A DNA stretch of 64,000 bases, from positions 1,984,001 through 2,048,000 of the forward strand of contig NZ_QMEK01000001.1 of the NCBI RefSeq assembly GCF_003390845.1, given 5' to 3'. The position numbers were made by a program, and so were the translations under genes. Source of the DNA: Tropicimonas sp. IMCC34043 (GTDB lineage Bacteria; Pseudomonadota; Alphaproteobacteria; Rhodobacterales; Rhodobacteraceae). A model generated the notes under the pieces. That model was not told where the DNA came from and did not search any database. It was given only the letters and a program-made list of their open reading frames with translations. Numbering within the stretch: the stretch's first letter is position 1; each line of letters starts with the position of its first letter. Shown here piece after piece: positions 25,896 through 35,638 of the stretch.

Positions 25896-28451
25896 TCAGA
25901 ATCGGTCGAGCAGGCGGCGCAGGTAATCGAGTTCGGGTTCGGGGCGCTCGCGCTCGCCCGAGCGGCGGCGGATCTCGTCCAGCAGATCGCGGGCCCGGCG
26001 ATAGACATCGTCGCCCTGCAGCAGCTGTTCCTCGGTGCCAAGGCTGCCGCGGGCGCCCGATTGCCGGCCGAGCGGGTCGCGGCCCATCGGGCTGTTGGCG
26101 TCCCCGGTCTGGCGGCCTTCGCCGGCCTGGCCCGGGCGCTGCTGGTCTGCCAGCGCCTGTCCGAGATTGCGGATCCCGTCGCGCATCGCCTCCATGGCGC
26201 GGGACTGCTCGTCGATTGCGCCGGCGAGATCCTCGCCCCGCAGCGCCTCTTCGGCGCGGTCCATGGCGCGGCCCGCCTCGTCGAGCGCGCGGCGCGCCGC
26301 CTCGCCGGGTTCGGAGCCCGCGCCCGGCAGGTTGCGCTGCAGATCTTCGAGCCGTTGGCCGAGCGCGCCCTGCCGGTCGGCGAGTCGCCCCGGGCCGGTC
26401 CCGCCGCCGCCGCTGTCCACGCCCTGCTGGCCCTGACCCTGTTGCTGGCCCTGACCCTGCTGGCCATCGCCTTGCTGACCCTCTTGCCCCGGCTGGCCGC
26501 GGCCGGGATCGAACTGGTCCTGCAGATCGTCGAAGGCCTCGTCCGACAGCTGTTGCTGGTCGCGCAGGGTCTCGGCGAGATCGTCCATCGCCTGCTCGCC
26601 GGGGCCCTGGCCGCCCTGCCCGCCCTGACCCTGGACGACCTGCATGTTCTCCATCATCTGCATCAGCTGTTGCAGCAGCGCCATGGCCTCGGCGGTGCGG
26701 CCTTCCTCCATCAGCTGCTGCAACCGGTCGAGCAGTTGCTGCAACTGGTCGCCGGTCATCACCTGGGCGTTCTCGGACATCTGCGGCTGGGCGTTCGGGT
26801 CCTGCTGTTCGGCAAGCTGGCGCATGTAGTCCTGCATGGCCTGACGCAGCTCGTCCATCAACTGGGCGATTTCCTCGTCGGTGGCGCCGTTCTCGATCGC
26901 CTCGGCCAGCCGGTCCTGGGCGCGGCGCAGGCGCGACAGGGCATCGCTGAGATCGCCCTCCTCGATCTGCAGTGCTACCTGCCACAGCGCCTCGGCAACC
27001 TCGTCCTGCACCTCGGGGGCGAGCCCGCCCGGCGCCGCCGCGCCGGCCTCGAGCCGCCGCATCGCGACCCGGAGCGGCAGATAGGCCGAACCGTCGCGCA
27101 GGATATCGTCCGGCCGGTGGGTCAGCGCGCGCAGGATCTGCGCCACCTGGGTGCCGTTCGCCCGCGCCCAAAGCAGGTCGCGGCGTTGTTCGATCAGGGC
27201 TGCGGCGAGCGGATCGAAAAACCGCCGGCCGGGCAGCAGCATGTTCAGCGGCGCCGATTGCCCGGACTGGCCAAGCGCATCCTCGGCCGTCAGCGTCAGC
27301 GTCACCGGCAGCCCGACCCAGGGGTTCTTCGAGAAATCCTCGACCAGCGCCTCGGTGAAATCCTTGCGGTCGCCGCTGATCGTCATCGGCAGGTCGATCA
27401 CGAGCGGCTCGCGCGGATCGGGGTCGGCCTGCAGCCCGTAGCGGCGCGCCACCGCATCGAGATCGAGCGCGATCCGCGCGCGCGCCGCAACGACGCCGAA
27501 ATCGTCGGTTGCATGAAAGGCCTGGGTCATCCGCCCGTTCGGCTCGCGCCGGACCTCGCCCTGGGGCGCGATCGCGGGCGGCAGGTCGTCGCGCAGCTCG
27601 ACCTGCCATTCGCGCCCGCCGGGGCCATGGATTGCCAGCCGGCCATCGCGGGTGACGTCGAATTCCTGGCTCGCCGAGGTGGCGGGTCCGACCGCGTCGC
27701 CGCTGCGCCCCGACACCGTCTCGTCGACGCTGAGCGCGCCGACCTCGCCATAGAGCCGCAGCGCAACACGGCTGCCTTCGGGGATTTCCAGCCGGCCGGC
27801 GGCGATGTCGTTGAGATAAAGCGTCGGCTTGCCGGTATAGGCCGGGGGTTCGATCCAGCCTTCCCAGGCCGGACCGCCAGCGGCCAGCTGGTTCTGGCCC
27901 GGGATCATCGCCCCCGGCGCCTCGGCAATCTTCAGGAAGGACCCGAAGAGCCCCGCCATCACCAGCGCGACAAGCGCCACATAGCGCAGCGCATAGGGGT
28001 CGCGGCGCGACAGCCGCAGATCGGGCGGGACCCGGCCCGCGCCTTCGGTCCGGGCGGCCATGCGCTGCAGGTGCGCGGCCCAGACCGCGGCCGATTGTTC
28101 GTCGCCCGCGCCGATGGCTTGCCGATCCTGCAAGGCCTGCAGCGGCCGGCCGGGCAGTGTCGCGTCAAGCCGCGCCACCGCCTCGGCCCGGCTGGGCCAG
28201 CGGAACCGGCGGATGCCGTCGATCAGAAACGCGATCAGCGCCGCCGCAATGGCAAGACCGCCGACCCAGACCACCTCGATCGGGGCCTTCTCGTGCAGGC
28301 CGAACATCAGCACGGCGGCGACGGTGAACAGCAGCGACCAGACCTGCCAGAAGCAGATCGTCAACCGCTCGGCCACCATGCCTGCGCGGGTCAGGCGCAG
28401 GGGACGACGCAAGTGGCTCAGACTGCGGGTGCGGACGTCGTCCGACTCCAT
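25896..28451 (-). CDS. TIGR02302 (DUF4175) family membrane protein with Gln/Gly-rich C-terminus
   Basis: 851 residues. Membrane helices at about 30-52, 58-80 and 145-165 are followed by a large periplasmic region with beta-rich segments (WEGWIEPPAYTGKPTLYLND) and then, from about 560, helical, glutamine-rich low-complexity sequence (QQLLDRLQQLM; GQQGQGQQQGQGQQG) and an arginine-rich end. This architecture is typical of TIGR02302, an alphaproteobacterial family of unknown function usually placed beside lysA. AAGGAG precedes the ATG at 28451; 24 codons of upstream frame look non-coding. The opposite strand is open for over 1000 codons, a composition effect. Confidence 0.87.
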   Translation of the reverse strand: MESDDVRTRSLSHLRRPLRLTRAGMVAERLTICFWQVWSLLFTVAAVLMFGLHEKAPIEVVWVGGLAIAAALIAFLIDGIRRFRWPSRAEAVARLDATLPGRPLQALQDRQAIGAGDEQSAAVWAAHLQRMAARTEGAGRVPPDLRLSRRDPYALRYVALVALVMAGLFGSFLKIAEAPGAMIPGQNQLAAGGPAWEGWIEPPAYTGKPTLYLNDIAAGRLEIPEGSRVALRLYGEVGALSVDETVSGRSGDAVGPATSASQEFDVTRDGRLAIHGPGGREWQVELRDDLPPAIAPQGEVRREPNGRMTQAFHATDDFGVVAARARIALDLDAVARRYGLQADPDPREPLVIDLPMTISGDRKDFTEALVEDFSKNPWVGLPVTLTLTAEDALGQSGQSAPLNMLLPGRRFFDPLAAALIEQRRDLLWARANGTQVAQILRALTHRPDDILRDGSAYLPLRVAMRRLEAGAAAPGGLAPEVQDEVAEALWQVALQIEEGDLSDALSRLRRAQDRLAEAIENGATDEEIAQLMDELRQAMQDYMRQLAEQQDPNAQPQMSENAQVMTGDQLQQLLDRLQQLMEEGRTAEAMALLQQLMQMMENMQVVQGQGGQGGQGPGEQAMDDLAETLRDQQQLSDEAFDDLQDQFDPGRGQPGQEGQQGDGQQGQGQQQGQGQQGVDSGGGGTGPGRLADRQGALGQRLEDLQRNLPGAGSEPGEAARRALDEAGRAMDRAEEALRGEDLAGAIDEQSRAMEAMRDGIRNLGQALADQQRPGQAGEGRQTGDANSPMGRDPLGRQSGARGSLGTEEQLLQGDDVYRRARDLLDEIRRRSGERERPEPELDYLRRLLDRF

Positions 28452-28535
28452 GCTGCTCCTTTCGGCGGTCCGTCGTTCGGATTGCCCCCGGTTGTGCCGG
28501 CGGCGGGCGGACGAGAGAAGCAAATCACGGAATGC

Positions 28536-29804
28536 TCACTCCAGCCACCCGGGAATGTTATCGCGCTGCAGCATTTCCTCCAAGCTCGGCCTTTCCCGGA
28601 TGACAGCGAATTGATCCCCGCTGACCAGAACCTCGGGAATCAGCGGGCGGGAGTTGTATTCGGACGACATGACAGCGCCATAGGCGCCGGCCGACCGGAA
28701 GGCCACCAGATCGGCGGGGGCAAGCGGCGGCATGGCGCGGCCGCGGGCAAAGGTATCGCCGGTCTCGCAAACCGGGCCCACGATGTCGAAGGGCGCCTGT
28801 TCGATCCCGGGCGCGGGTTCGGTCACGGCGACGATGTCGTGATGGGCGTCATACATCGAGGGCCGGATCAGATCGTTCATCGCGGCATCGACGATCAGGA
28901 AATCCCGGCCCTCTCCCGACTTTAGATAGATCACCGAAGTCACCAGAATTCCTGCATTTCCGGCGATCAGACGGCCCGGTTCGATTTCCACCTCGACGTC
29001 GAGACCGCCGAGCACCCGCGCGACCATCGCGCCATAATCGGCGGGCAGCGGCGGCGCCGTGTTGGCCCGGGTATAGGGAATGCCGAGACCGCCGCCGAGG
29101 TCGAGCCGGCGGATGCTGTGGCCATCGGCGCGCAGCACCGCGGTCAGTTCCGCCAGCTTGGTATAGGCCTGTTCGAAGGGCTGCAGCTCGGTCAGTTGCG
29201 AGCCGATGTGGACATCGATCCCCACCACCTCGATTCCGGGCAGGGCGGCGGCATGGGCGTAAACCTGCCGAGCGCGCGCAATCGGGATGCCGAACTTGTT
29301 CTCGGATTTGCCGGTGGCGATCTTGGCGTGGGTATGCGCATCGACATCGGGGTTGACGCGAATCGCCACCGGCGCGGTCACCCCCATCGACGCGGCAAGC
29401 GCGCTCAGTACTTCAAGCTCGGGCTCGCTTTCGACGTTGAACTGCCGGATGCCGGCCGCGAGCGCTGCGCGCATCTCGGGCGCCGTCTTGCCGACGCCGG
29501 AAAAGACGATGCGCGCACCGGGAACGCCGGCCGCAAGGGCGCGCGCCAGTTCGCCGCCCGACACCACATCCATGCCGGCGCCAAGCTGGCCCAGCGTGCG
29601 CAGCACTGCCAGATTGGAATTGGCCTTCACCGCGAAGCAGACCAGATGGTCAAGCCCCGCCAGCGCCTCGTCGAACAGCCGGAAATGCCGGGTCAGCGTC
29701 GCCGTCGAATAGCAATAGAACGGCGTGCCGACGGCAGCCGCGATTGCGGGGACCGGCACGTCCTCGGCGTGCAACACGCCGTCGCGATACAGGAAATGGT
29801 CCAT
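28536..29804 (-). CDS. lysA: Diaminopimelate decarboxylase
   Basis: 422 residues. PLP-binding Lys60 sits in CFAVKANSN; other family segments are DVVSGGELARAL, GIDVHIGSQ, LDLGGGLGIPY, EPGRLIAGNAG and the C-terminal GAYGAVMSSEYNSRP that completes the active site across the dimer. It decarboxylates meso-diaminopimelate to L-lysine. The ATG at 29804 follows GGGGAGAG; the 36 codons upstream are not family sequence. Same strand as the small lipoprotein and argH, but a divergent DUF374 gene lies between them. Confidence 0.95.
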   Translation of the reverse strand: MDHFLYRDGVLHAEDVPVPAIAAAVGTPFYCYSTATLTRHFRLFDEALAGLDHLVCFAVKANSNLAVLRTLGQLGAGMDVVSGGELARALAAGVPGARIVFSGVGKTAPEMRAALAAGIRQFNVESEPELEVLSALAASMGVTAPVAIRVNPDVDAHTHAKIATGKSENKFGIPIARARQVYAHAAALPGIEVVGIDVHIGSQLTELQPFEQAYTKLAELTAVLRADGHSIRRLDLGGGLGIPYTRANTAPPLPADYGAMVARVLGGLDVEVEIEPGRLIAGNAGILVTSVIYLKSGEGRDFLIVDAAMNDLIRPSMYDAHHDIVAVTEPAPGIEQAPFDIVGPVCETGDTFARGRAMPPLAPADLVAFRSAGAYGAVMSSEYNSRPLIPEVLVSGDQFAVIRERPSLEEMLQRDNIPGWLE

Positions 29805-30011
29805 GCGGGCTCTCCCCTTGGCTTCGTCCAGAACGCCGTCATAGCAGACGCCCGACCGCGTGCAATCGGCGCCATCCCTGCATCGGATCACAGGAAAAAC
29901 CGGGTGCGGCACGCCACGGACTTGCGAGAGCGGCGCCGAGATGCTTCACAACACGGGACCGGGGCGATCCCCCGGCCACGAAATGACCCCGGAACAGGCT
30001 GCCCCAAGACG

Positions 30012-30731
30012 ATGTCGGCATTCAGAAAATCCATGCAAAGGCGGCTCGAGGCGCTGGCCGACAGCCCGGCCGTCACCGGCGCCGCCGCCAATCTGATCAC
30101 CTGGTACCTGCGACGGCTGCATGCCCGCACCGAATGGACCATCCATGGCGACGACGAGCTGATCGCCGAGGTGCGGGGCGGCCAGCCGGTCATCATGGCG
30201 CTTTGGCATGGCCGGCTGGCGCTGGCGCCCAAGGGCTGGGATCCGGCCTGGGGGCCGATCTGCATCGTGACGTCCTCGGCCCGGCCGGGGCGGATGGTGG
30301 GGCGGGTGATGCAGTGCTTTGGCATGGACACCCTGCCGATGCGCGACCGCAAGTCGAACACCGCGACATCGCTGCAGGTCGCGCGCATGGCGAAGGAGGG
30401 CAAGTCGATGGGCTTTGCCATCGACGGCCCGGAAGGCCCGGCCCGGATTGCCAAATCGGTCCCGGTCGATTGGGCGCGGCTGACCGGCTGCCCGATCTGG
30501 CTGTTCACCTTTTCGGTCGAACGCTATCGCCTGCTCGGGTCCTGGGACAAGCTCGCGCTGCCCCGTCCCGGCGGTCGCGGCGTCATCCTGTATCGGCGGT
30601 GGCAGGAGGTGGTCCCGAAGCGGCTCGACGAGGACACGCGCGAGATGCTGCGCGGCCGGTTGCAGGCCGACCTCGATGCGCTGACCCGCGAGGCAGACCG
30701 CATGTGCGGCCACGCCGAACAGATCAACTGA
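30012..30731 (+). CDS. DUF374 lysophospholipid acyltransferase family protein
   Basis: 239 residues of the lauroyl-acyltransferase-like DUF374 family: VIMALWHGRLALAP (H-x4-like active site), VTSSARPGRMVGRVMQCFGMDTLPMRDRKSN and FAIDGPEGPARIAK, the equivalents of the acyltransferase substrate motifs. Acyl acceptor not known. The start at 30012 has only a weak site (AAGACG), and a long upstream frame is antisense to lysA, so I keep 30012. It is transcribed divergently from lysA and converges on the small lipoprotein gene. Confidence 0.85.
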   Translation: MSAFRKSMQRRLEALADSPAVTGAAANLITWYLRRLHARTEWTIHGDDELIAEVRGGQPVIMALWHGRLALAPKGWDPAWGPICIVTSSARPGRMVGRVMQCFGMDTLPMRDRKSNTATSLQVARMAKEGKSMGFAIDGPEGPARIAKSVPVDWARLTGCPIWLFTFSVERYRLLGSWDKLALPRPGGRGVILYRRWQEVVPKRLDEDTREMLRGRLQADLDALTREADRMCGHAEQIN

Positions 30732-30797
30732 GGCCTCCGAACCGGGGTATCGACGGCAACCGCACGCCGAACGCGCATCCCGGTCATGCGGACCGCG

Positions 30798-31001
30798 TCA
30801 GTTGACCTGGACCGATCCGCTGCTCGACCCGCCGACGACGCCAGCGCCGACGCTTCCCGAGATCGACATCTGTAGCCCGCTGCTGCCCAGCTGGACCGGC
30901 TCCTTCTTCGGCGGTGGCGCCTTTGGCGGGCCGTCAGCGCCGCAGCCGGCGAGCAGCGCCAGAAGCGACAGACCGCAAAGCAGGGAAATCGTTCGTGTCA
31001 T
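30798..31001 (-). CDS. Small lipoprotein, possibly LptM/LppL-like
   Basis: 67 residues. Signal sequence MTRTISLLCGLSLLALLAGC with lipobox LAGC at residue 20, then proline- and lysine-rich GPPKAPPPKKEP and a serine/glycine tail. Small lipoproteins of this size stand next to lysA in many proteobacteria (LppL; LptM is a chaperone of LptD maturation), and this one is between argH and lysA, which supports the link, but the length and sequence are too short to be sure. GAGG precedes the ATG at 31001. Confidence 0.7.
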   Translation of the reverse strand: MTRTISLLCGLSLLALLAGCGADGPPKAPPPKKEPVQLGSSGLQMSISGSVGAGVVGGSSSGSVQVN

Positions 31002-31122
31002 CGCAACAGCCTCGCACCGTTCCTGTTGATCCCGGAATACCCGCGAAGCCGCGCACTGACCATGCACGCGCCTGCCGCGATATCCCCGTTCCTTCTTGCC
31101 CCGAGGCCGCCCGCAGGCCGCA

Positions 31123-32523
31123 TCATGCCAGACGGTCGGCCCAGTCGGCAATCCGCGCCCGGACCTGATCGGGCGCCGTGCCGCCGAAGGATGTGCGGCT
31201 CGATACCGAATTGTAGACGCCGAGCACGCCAAAGACCTCGGCCGTGATGCCGGCATGGACCGACTGCATCTGTTCAAGGCTCAGGTCGGGCAGATCGCAG
31301 CCGTGGGCCTCGGCCATGGCGACAAGACTGCCGGTGACATGATGCGCCTCGCGGAACGGCAGGCCAAGCGCGCGGACCAGCCAGTCGGCAAGGTCGGTTG
31401 CGGTCGAAAACCCGCTGGCCGCCGCGGCCTCCAGCGCCGGGCGATTGGCGTTCATGTCGCTGACCATGCCGGTCATCGCCGCCAGCGCCAGCATCAGCGT
31501 GTCGGCGGCGTCGAAGACCTGCTCCTTGTCCTCCTGCATGTCCTTGGAATAGGCCAGCGGCAGCCCCTTCATCACCGTCAGCAGCGCGACATTGGCACCC
31601 ACCACGCGGCCGATCTTGGCGCGGATCAGTTCGGCGGCATCGGGGTTCTTCTTTTGCGGCATGATCGAGGAGCCGGTCGAGAATCGGTCGGACAGCACCA
31701 CGAACCGAAACTGGGCCGAGGACCAGATGACCAGTTCCTCGGCCAGGCGCGACAGGTGCATCGCACAGATCGAGGCGGCGGCGAGGAATTCGAGCGCGAA
31801 GTCGCGGTCGCTGACCGCATCGAGCGAATTGGCCATTGGCCGGTCAAAGCCGAGGGCGGCGGCCGTCATGTGGCGGTCGATGGGAAACGAGGTGCCGGCC
31901 AGTGCCGCGGCACCCAGCGGGCATTCGTTCATCCGCGCGCGCGCATCGGCAAACCGCCCCGCGTCGCGGCCCAGCATCTCGACATAGGCCATCATGTGAT
32001 GCCCCCAGGTCACCGGTTGCGCGGTCTGCAGATGGGTGAATCCCGGCATCACCCAATCCGCCCCCGCCGCGGCCTGCGCCAGCAGTGCCCGTTGCAGCGC
32101 CTGCAGCCCGGAGACCGCGGCATCGCATTGCTCGCGCACCCACAGCCGGAAGTCGGTCGCCACCTGGTCGTTGCGCGAGCGCGCCGTGTGCAGCCGCCCG
32201 GCGGGTTCTCCGATCAACGCCTTCAGGCGGGCCTCGACATTCATGTGAATGTCTTCGAGTGCGGTCGAAAACTCGAAGCTTCCGGCCTCGATCTCTGACA
32301 AGACCGTGAGCAGGCCTTCCCGGATCGCCGCCACATCGCTATCGCTGAGGATGCCCGTGGCCGCCAGCATGGCGGCATGGGCGCGGGAACCCTCGATATC
32401 CTGCCGGGCCAGCCTGCGGTCGAACCCGATGGAGGCGTTGATCGCCTCCATGATCGCATCAGGCCCGGAGGCGAAGCGCCCGCCCCACATCTGGTTGGCT
32501 GTCTGTTCGGAGGCATCGGTCAT
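31123..32523 (-). CDS. argH: Argininosuccinate lyase
   Basis: 466 residues, full length. The fumarase/aspartase superfamily signature reads [16 protein letters not shown]; other segments are TGIL...[17 protein letters not shown] and [15 protein letters not shown] with the catalytic residues. It splits argininosuccinate into arginine and fumarate. Its ATG (32521-32523) overlaps, base for base, a possible start of the divergent TlpA-like gene, so each promoter must lie in the other's coding region or in the gap of 22 bases. Confidence 0.96.
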   Translation of the reverse strand: MTDASEQTANQMWGGRFASGPDAIMEAINASIGFDRRLARQDIEGSRAHAAMLAATGILSDSDVAAIREGLLTVLSEIEAGSFEFSTALEDIHMNVEARLKALIGEPAGRLHTARSRNDQVATDFRLWVREQCDAAVSGLQALQRALLAQAAAGADWVMPGFTHLQTAQPVTWGHHMMAYVEMLGRDAGRFADARARMNECPLGAAALAGTSFPIDRHMTAAALGFDRPMANSLDAVSDRDFALEFLAAASICAMHLSRLAEELVIWSSAQFRFVVLSDRFSTGSSIMPQKKNPDAAELIRAKIGRVVGANVALLTVMKGLPLAYSKDMQEDKEQVFDAADTLMLALAAMTGMVSDMNANRPALEAAAASGFSTATDLADWLVRALGLPFREAHHVTGSLVAMAEAHGCDLPDLSLEQMQSVHAGITAEVFGVLGVYNSVSSRTSFGGTAPDQVRARIADWADRLA

Positions 32524-32545
32524 GGCTTTGGCCCTGAAGGTCGGA

Positions 32546-33103
32546 ATGAAGCATCTGCTGGCCGGGGTGGTCTATACGGCGCTCGGGCTGTTGGCAAACC
32601 CCGCCCTCGCGGGGACAGACGACATCGCGGCGCTGCGCGACGGCGCGATGAAGAAGCTCGAATTCCACAGCGAAATGCAGCCGATCCCCGACGGCGAGTT
32701 GCTTGACGAGGCAGACCGGACACACCGCCTGTCGGATTTCCGCGGCGAATGGCTGGTGGTCAACTTCTGGGCCACATGGTGCGCGCCCTGCCGACAGGAG
32801 ATGCCGACGCTTTCCGCCCTTCAGACCGCGTTTGACGGAGAGCCCGTTCGCGTCGTGACCATCGCCACAGGCAGGAATTCGGTCACCGGGATTGCGAAGT
32901 TCTTCGAGGAAATCGGCGTCGACAACCTGCCCCAGTTGCGCGACCCGAACCAGGCGCTGGCCCGGCAGATGGCCATCTTCGGCCTGCCGATCACGGTGAT
33001 TGTCGACCCCGAGGGCAACGAGGTCGCGCGCCTGCGCGGCGATGCCGACTGGAACAGCGACAGCGCCATCGCGATCCTGCAGGCACTGGCCGCGGGCGAC
33101 TGA
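32546..33103 (+). CDS. TlpA-like periplasmic thioredoxin
   Basis: 185 residues with a signal peptide/anchor (about 1-22) and a thioredoxin fold whose active site is Cys79-Ala-Pro-Cys82 in [14 protein letters not shown]; the cis-proline region reads [13 protein letters not shown]. TlpA/ResA-type proteins reduce apo-cytochromes or copper-site proteins in the periplasm. I chose the ATG at 32546 (after AAGGTCGGA); another ATG at 32522 adds eight residues and overlaps the divergent argH start. Adjacent to argH in many Rhodobacterales as far as I recall. Confidence 0.88.
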   Translation: MKHLLAGVVYTALGLLANPALAGTDDIAALRDGAMKKLEFHSEMQPIPDGELLDEADRTHRLSDFRGEWLVVNFWATWCAPCRQEMPTLSALQTAFDGEPVRVVTIATGRNSVTGIAKFFEEIGVDNLPQLRDPNQALARQMAIFGLPITVIVDPEGNEVARLRGDADWNSDSAIAILQALAAGD

Positions 33104-33178
33104 GCGGGAACGAATCTTGCCCTGACGCCACCCCTATGAGACCCTGACCGGGACATCGTGCCTGAAGGGGAGATCGTC

Positions 33179-33883
33179 TTGCGCCACCTTGTGATCGGCC
33201 TCATTGCTGCCGTTGCCGCCCTGCCCGCCCTTGCCGATACCCTGCCGCTGCCGCAAAGCCTGATTGCGCTCGACACGGCGCCGGGCGAGGCGCTGTTGAT
33301 CGACGCCGAGGCGCGCGGCGATTTCTTCCCGCTGTCGATCCACTTCACCACCCAGGTCAATCCCGCCTTCTGTGGCCCCGCCTCGATCGCCATGGTCCTG
33401 AACGCCCTCGACGTGCCGCGTCCGGCCTCGCCGATGACGCTCGGCCTTGGCATGTTCGACCAGGACAACGTGTTCACGCCGGAGACCGAGACAGTCAAGC
33501 CGCGCGCAGCGGTTGAGCGTGGCGGGATGACGCTGGACGAGCTGGGCGGCATGTTCGCCGCCCATGGCGTGGCGGCCGAGGTGCATCATGCCGGGGACGC
33601 GACCCTCGAGGACTTTCGCCAGACCGCGAAGGCCAGCATCGCCGACGACACGAGCTTTGTTCTGGTGAACTACCTCCGCTCCGGTATCGGGCAGGAGAAG
33701 GGCGGCCATATCTCGCCGCTCGCCGCCTACGACGGCGAAACGGACAGGTTCCTGATCCTCGATGTCTCGCGCTATAAGTATCCGCCGGTCTGGGTCGAGG
33801 CCGCAGCGTTGTTCGACGCCATGAACACCCCCGATTCCGACAATGAAAACCGAACCCGCGGCTATCTTGTGGTCACGCGCTGA
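33179..33883 (+). CDS. Secreted phytochelatin synthase family cysteine peptidase
   Basis: 234 residues. TTG at 33179 with AAGGGGAG six bases upstream starts a clean signal peptide (MRHLVIGLIAAVAALPALAD); a GTG at 33158 would add seven polar residues and spoil it. The catalytic triad of phytochelatin synthases is complete: Cys65 in NPAFCGPAS, His177 in GGHISPLAAYD and Asp195 in LILDVSRYKYPPVW. Prokaryotic half-length members cleave glycine from glutathione and make little phytochelatin. The periplasmic location suggests glutathione turnover or peptidase activity outside the cytosol. Runs in the same direction as the TlpA gene, 75 bases later. Confidence 0.87.
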   Translation: MRHLVIGLIAAVAALPALADTLPLPQSLIALDTAPGEALLIDAEARGDFFPLSIHFTTQVNPAFCGPASIAMVLNALDVPRPASPMTLGLGMFDQDNVFTPETETVKPRAAVERGGMTLDELGGMFAAHGVAAEVHHAGDATLEDFRQTAKASIADDTSFVLVNYLRSGIGQEKGGHISPLAAYDGETDRFLILDVSRYKYPPVWVEAAALFDAMNTPDSDNENRTRGYLVVTR

Positions 33884-33895
33884 GCCGGCGTCGGT

Positions 33896-34465
33896 TCAGC
33901 CCATCGCGGCGATCTCGGCATGGCGCGGGCAGGTCACGATATGGTCGTTGACCATGCCGACCGCCTGCATGAAGGCATAGGTGATCGTCGGCCCGCAGAA
34001 CTTGAAGCCCCGCTTTTTCAGGTCCTTCGAGATCTGCCGCGCGAGGTCCGTCTCCGCCGGGGCCTCTGCAAGGCTCGGCCAGTGATTCTGGATCGGCACG
34101 CCATCGATCCTGTCCCACAGGAAGGCCGCGAATCCTTCTTGCGCCTCGATCTCCAGATAGGCCCGGGCATTGCCGATCGTCGCCTCGATCTTGCCGCGGT
34201 GGCGCACGATGCCGGTATCTGTCAGCAGGCGGGCAACCTCGGCCTCGCCCCAGCCGGCGATGATCTCGGGCTCGAACCCGGCAAAGGCCGAACGGAAATT
34301 CTCGCGCTTTTTCAGGATCGTGATCCACGACAGCCCGGCCTGGAACCCGTCCAGCACAAGCTTTTCCCACAGCGCCCGGGGATCGCGCTCGGGCACGCCC
34401 CATTCGTGATCGTGATAGTCGATATAGATCGGCTCAACCCCGACCCAGCCACAGCGTTCATTCAT
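33896..34465 (-). CDS. tag: DNA-3-methyladenine glycosylase I
   Basis: 189 residues starting MNERCGWVG; the Tag signature YHDHEWGVPERDP, the base-pocket stretch FQAGLSWITILKKRENFR and zinc-ligand cysteine/histidines (Cys5, His18 and the C-terminal CPRH) are all present. It excises 3-methyladenine from alkylated DNA. Converges with the phytochelatin-synthase-like gene, 12 bases apart. Confidence 0.95.
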   Translation of the reverse strand: MNERCGWVGVEPIYIDYHDHEWGVPERDPRALWEKLVLDGFQAGLSWITILKKRENFRSAFAGFEPEIIAGWGEAEVARLLTDTGIVRHRGKIEATIGNARAYLEIEAQEGFAAFLWDRIDGVPIQNHWPSLAEAPAETDLARQISKDLKKRGFKFCGPTITYAFMQAVGMVNDHIVTCPRHAEIAAMG

Positions 34466-34570
34466 CTCGCACCCAGTTTTGGATCAAACATCGAACAAAG
34501 TGAGAATATTTACCAGAGATTCAGCACTTGTTCTCCAAAAAGGGGCCGCGAGTAAACAGTGGAGTCGATC

Positions 34571-35410
34571 ATGGCAGCGGTTAGTCCCTCCCCGTACGAA
34601 CCCCGGACCTTCGCCGGCGCGCCGACCCAGGCGCTCACAACGCGCGACATCGGGGACAGCCCCGTGCCGGATCGGGTGCGCCGGGCGCTGGAACGCGGGC
34701 GCGTCACGCTTGCCTTTCAACCGGTGGTCGATGCCCGGCAGCCCGAACGGGTCGCGTTTTTCGAGGGTCTGATTCGGCTGATCGACGACGATGGCCGCAC
34801 CATTCCCGCCGCCGACTTCATCGAGGCGTGCGAGGGCACCGAGGCCGGCACCACCCTCGACTGCCTGGCGCTGTCGATCGGGCTGCGCACGCTCGCACGC
34901 TCGCCCGACCTGCATCTGGCGGTCAACCTTTCGGTCCGTTCCATCGGTGCCCCACGCTGGATGGCGGTGCTTGACCGCGGGCTGCGGCGCGACCCCTCCG
35001 CCGCCCGGCGGCTGATCATCGAAATCACCGAATCCTCGGCGATCCTGATGCCCGACCGCGTCGCCCGCTTCATGTCCACGCTCAAGGTCCGCGGCATCCG
35101 GTTTTCGCTCGACGATTTCGGCACCGGCTACACCGCTTTCCGGTACTTGCGGACGCTCGAGTTCGACATGCTCAAGATCGCGGGCGAGTTCATTCGCGGC
35201 ATCCATGCCAATTCCGACAACCGCTGCCTGGCCGCGGCGCTTGTCTCGATCGGCCGGCAGTTCGGCATCCTGACGGTCGCCGAATCGGTCGAGACCGCGT
35301 CCGAGGCCGCAGTGCTGGGCGAGCTTGGGATCGATTGCCTGCAGGGCTATCACTTTGGCCGGCCGGCACCGCAGCCGCGGCTTGCCACAGCGCAGCGTCT
35401 CGCCGGCTGA
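34571..35410 (+). CDS. Stand-alone EAL-domain c-di-GMP phosphodiesterase
   Basis: 279 residues, a 40-residue leader and one EAL domain. The EAL motif is EGLIR (65-69), keeping the catalytic Glu and Arg; further residues needed for metal and substrate are present: NLSVRSI, IIEITES, DDFGTGYTAF, LKIAGEF, ESVET and QGYHFGRP. It should hydrolyse c-di-GMP to pGpG. No GGDEF, PAS or membrane segment accompanies it, so the input signal is not evident. GGAG stands six bases before the ATG at 34571. Divergent from tag. Confidence 0.87.
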   Translation: MAAVSPSPYEPRTFAGAPTQALTTRDIGDSPVPDRVRRALERGRVTLAFQPVVDARQPERVAFFEGLIRLIDDDGRTIPAADFIEACEGTEAGTTLDCLALSIGLRTLARSPDLHLAVNLSVRSIGAPRWMAVLDRGLRRDPSAARRLIIEITESSAILMPDRVARFMSTLKVRGIRFSLDDFGTGYTAFRYLRTLEFDMLKIAGEFIRGIHANSDNRCLAAALVSIGRQFGILTVAESVETASEAAVLGELGIDCLQGYHFGRPAPQPRLATAQRLAG

Positions 35411-35533
35411 CCGCCCGTTTCGCGACCGACGAAACCCCGACCCCTTGCAGGCAACCGGAGCGCGAAGCCGTGATATGTCGCGCCGCAACGCCGCGTTGGC
35501 AAGCCTGAATTCCGGGGTGGGACACCCTGTCAG

Positions 35534-35562
35534 TTGCGACTTTACGGGCGCCACCCTAACTC
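35534..35562 (+). promoter_or_regulatory. Candidate promoter of phbA
   Basis: TTGCGA, a 17-base spacer and TAACTC precede the phbA start by about 77 bases. Correct spacing but weak -10; unproven. Confidence 0.3.
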
Positions 35563-35638
35563 AAGTCATGACCACCGGGGCGTATCGGGAGTCTGCCACG
35601 CGGCATGAACGCCCCCTGATGACCTGAGAGGAGCCATC

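Noticed and set aside
25824-28925. 1033-codon open frame on the plus strand opposite the TIGR02302 gene
   Set aside because: It is antisense to a well-supported family protein and partly to lysA. High GC removes stop codons from the opposite strand. The product is low-complexity (Leu/Ala/Arg-rich) and resembles no family.
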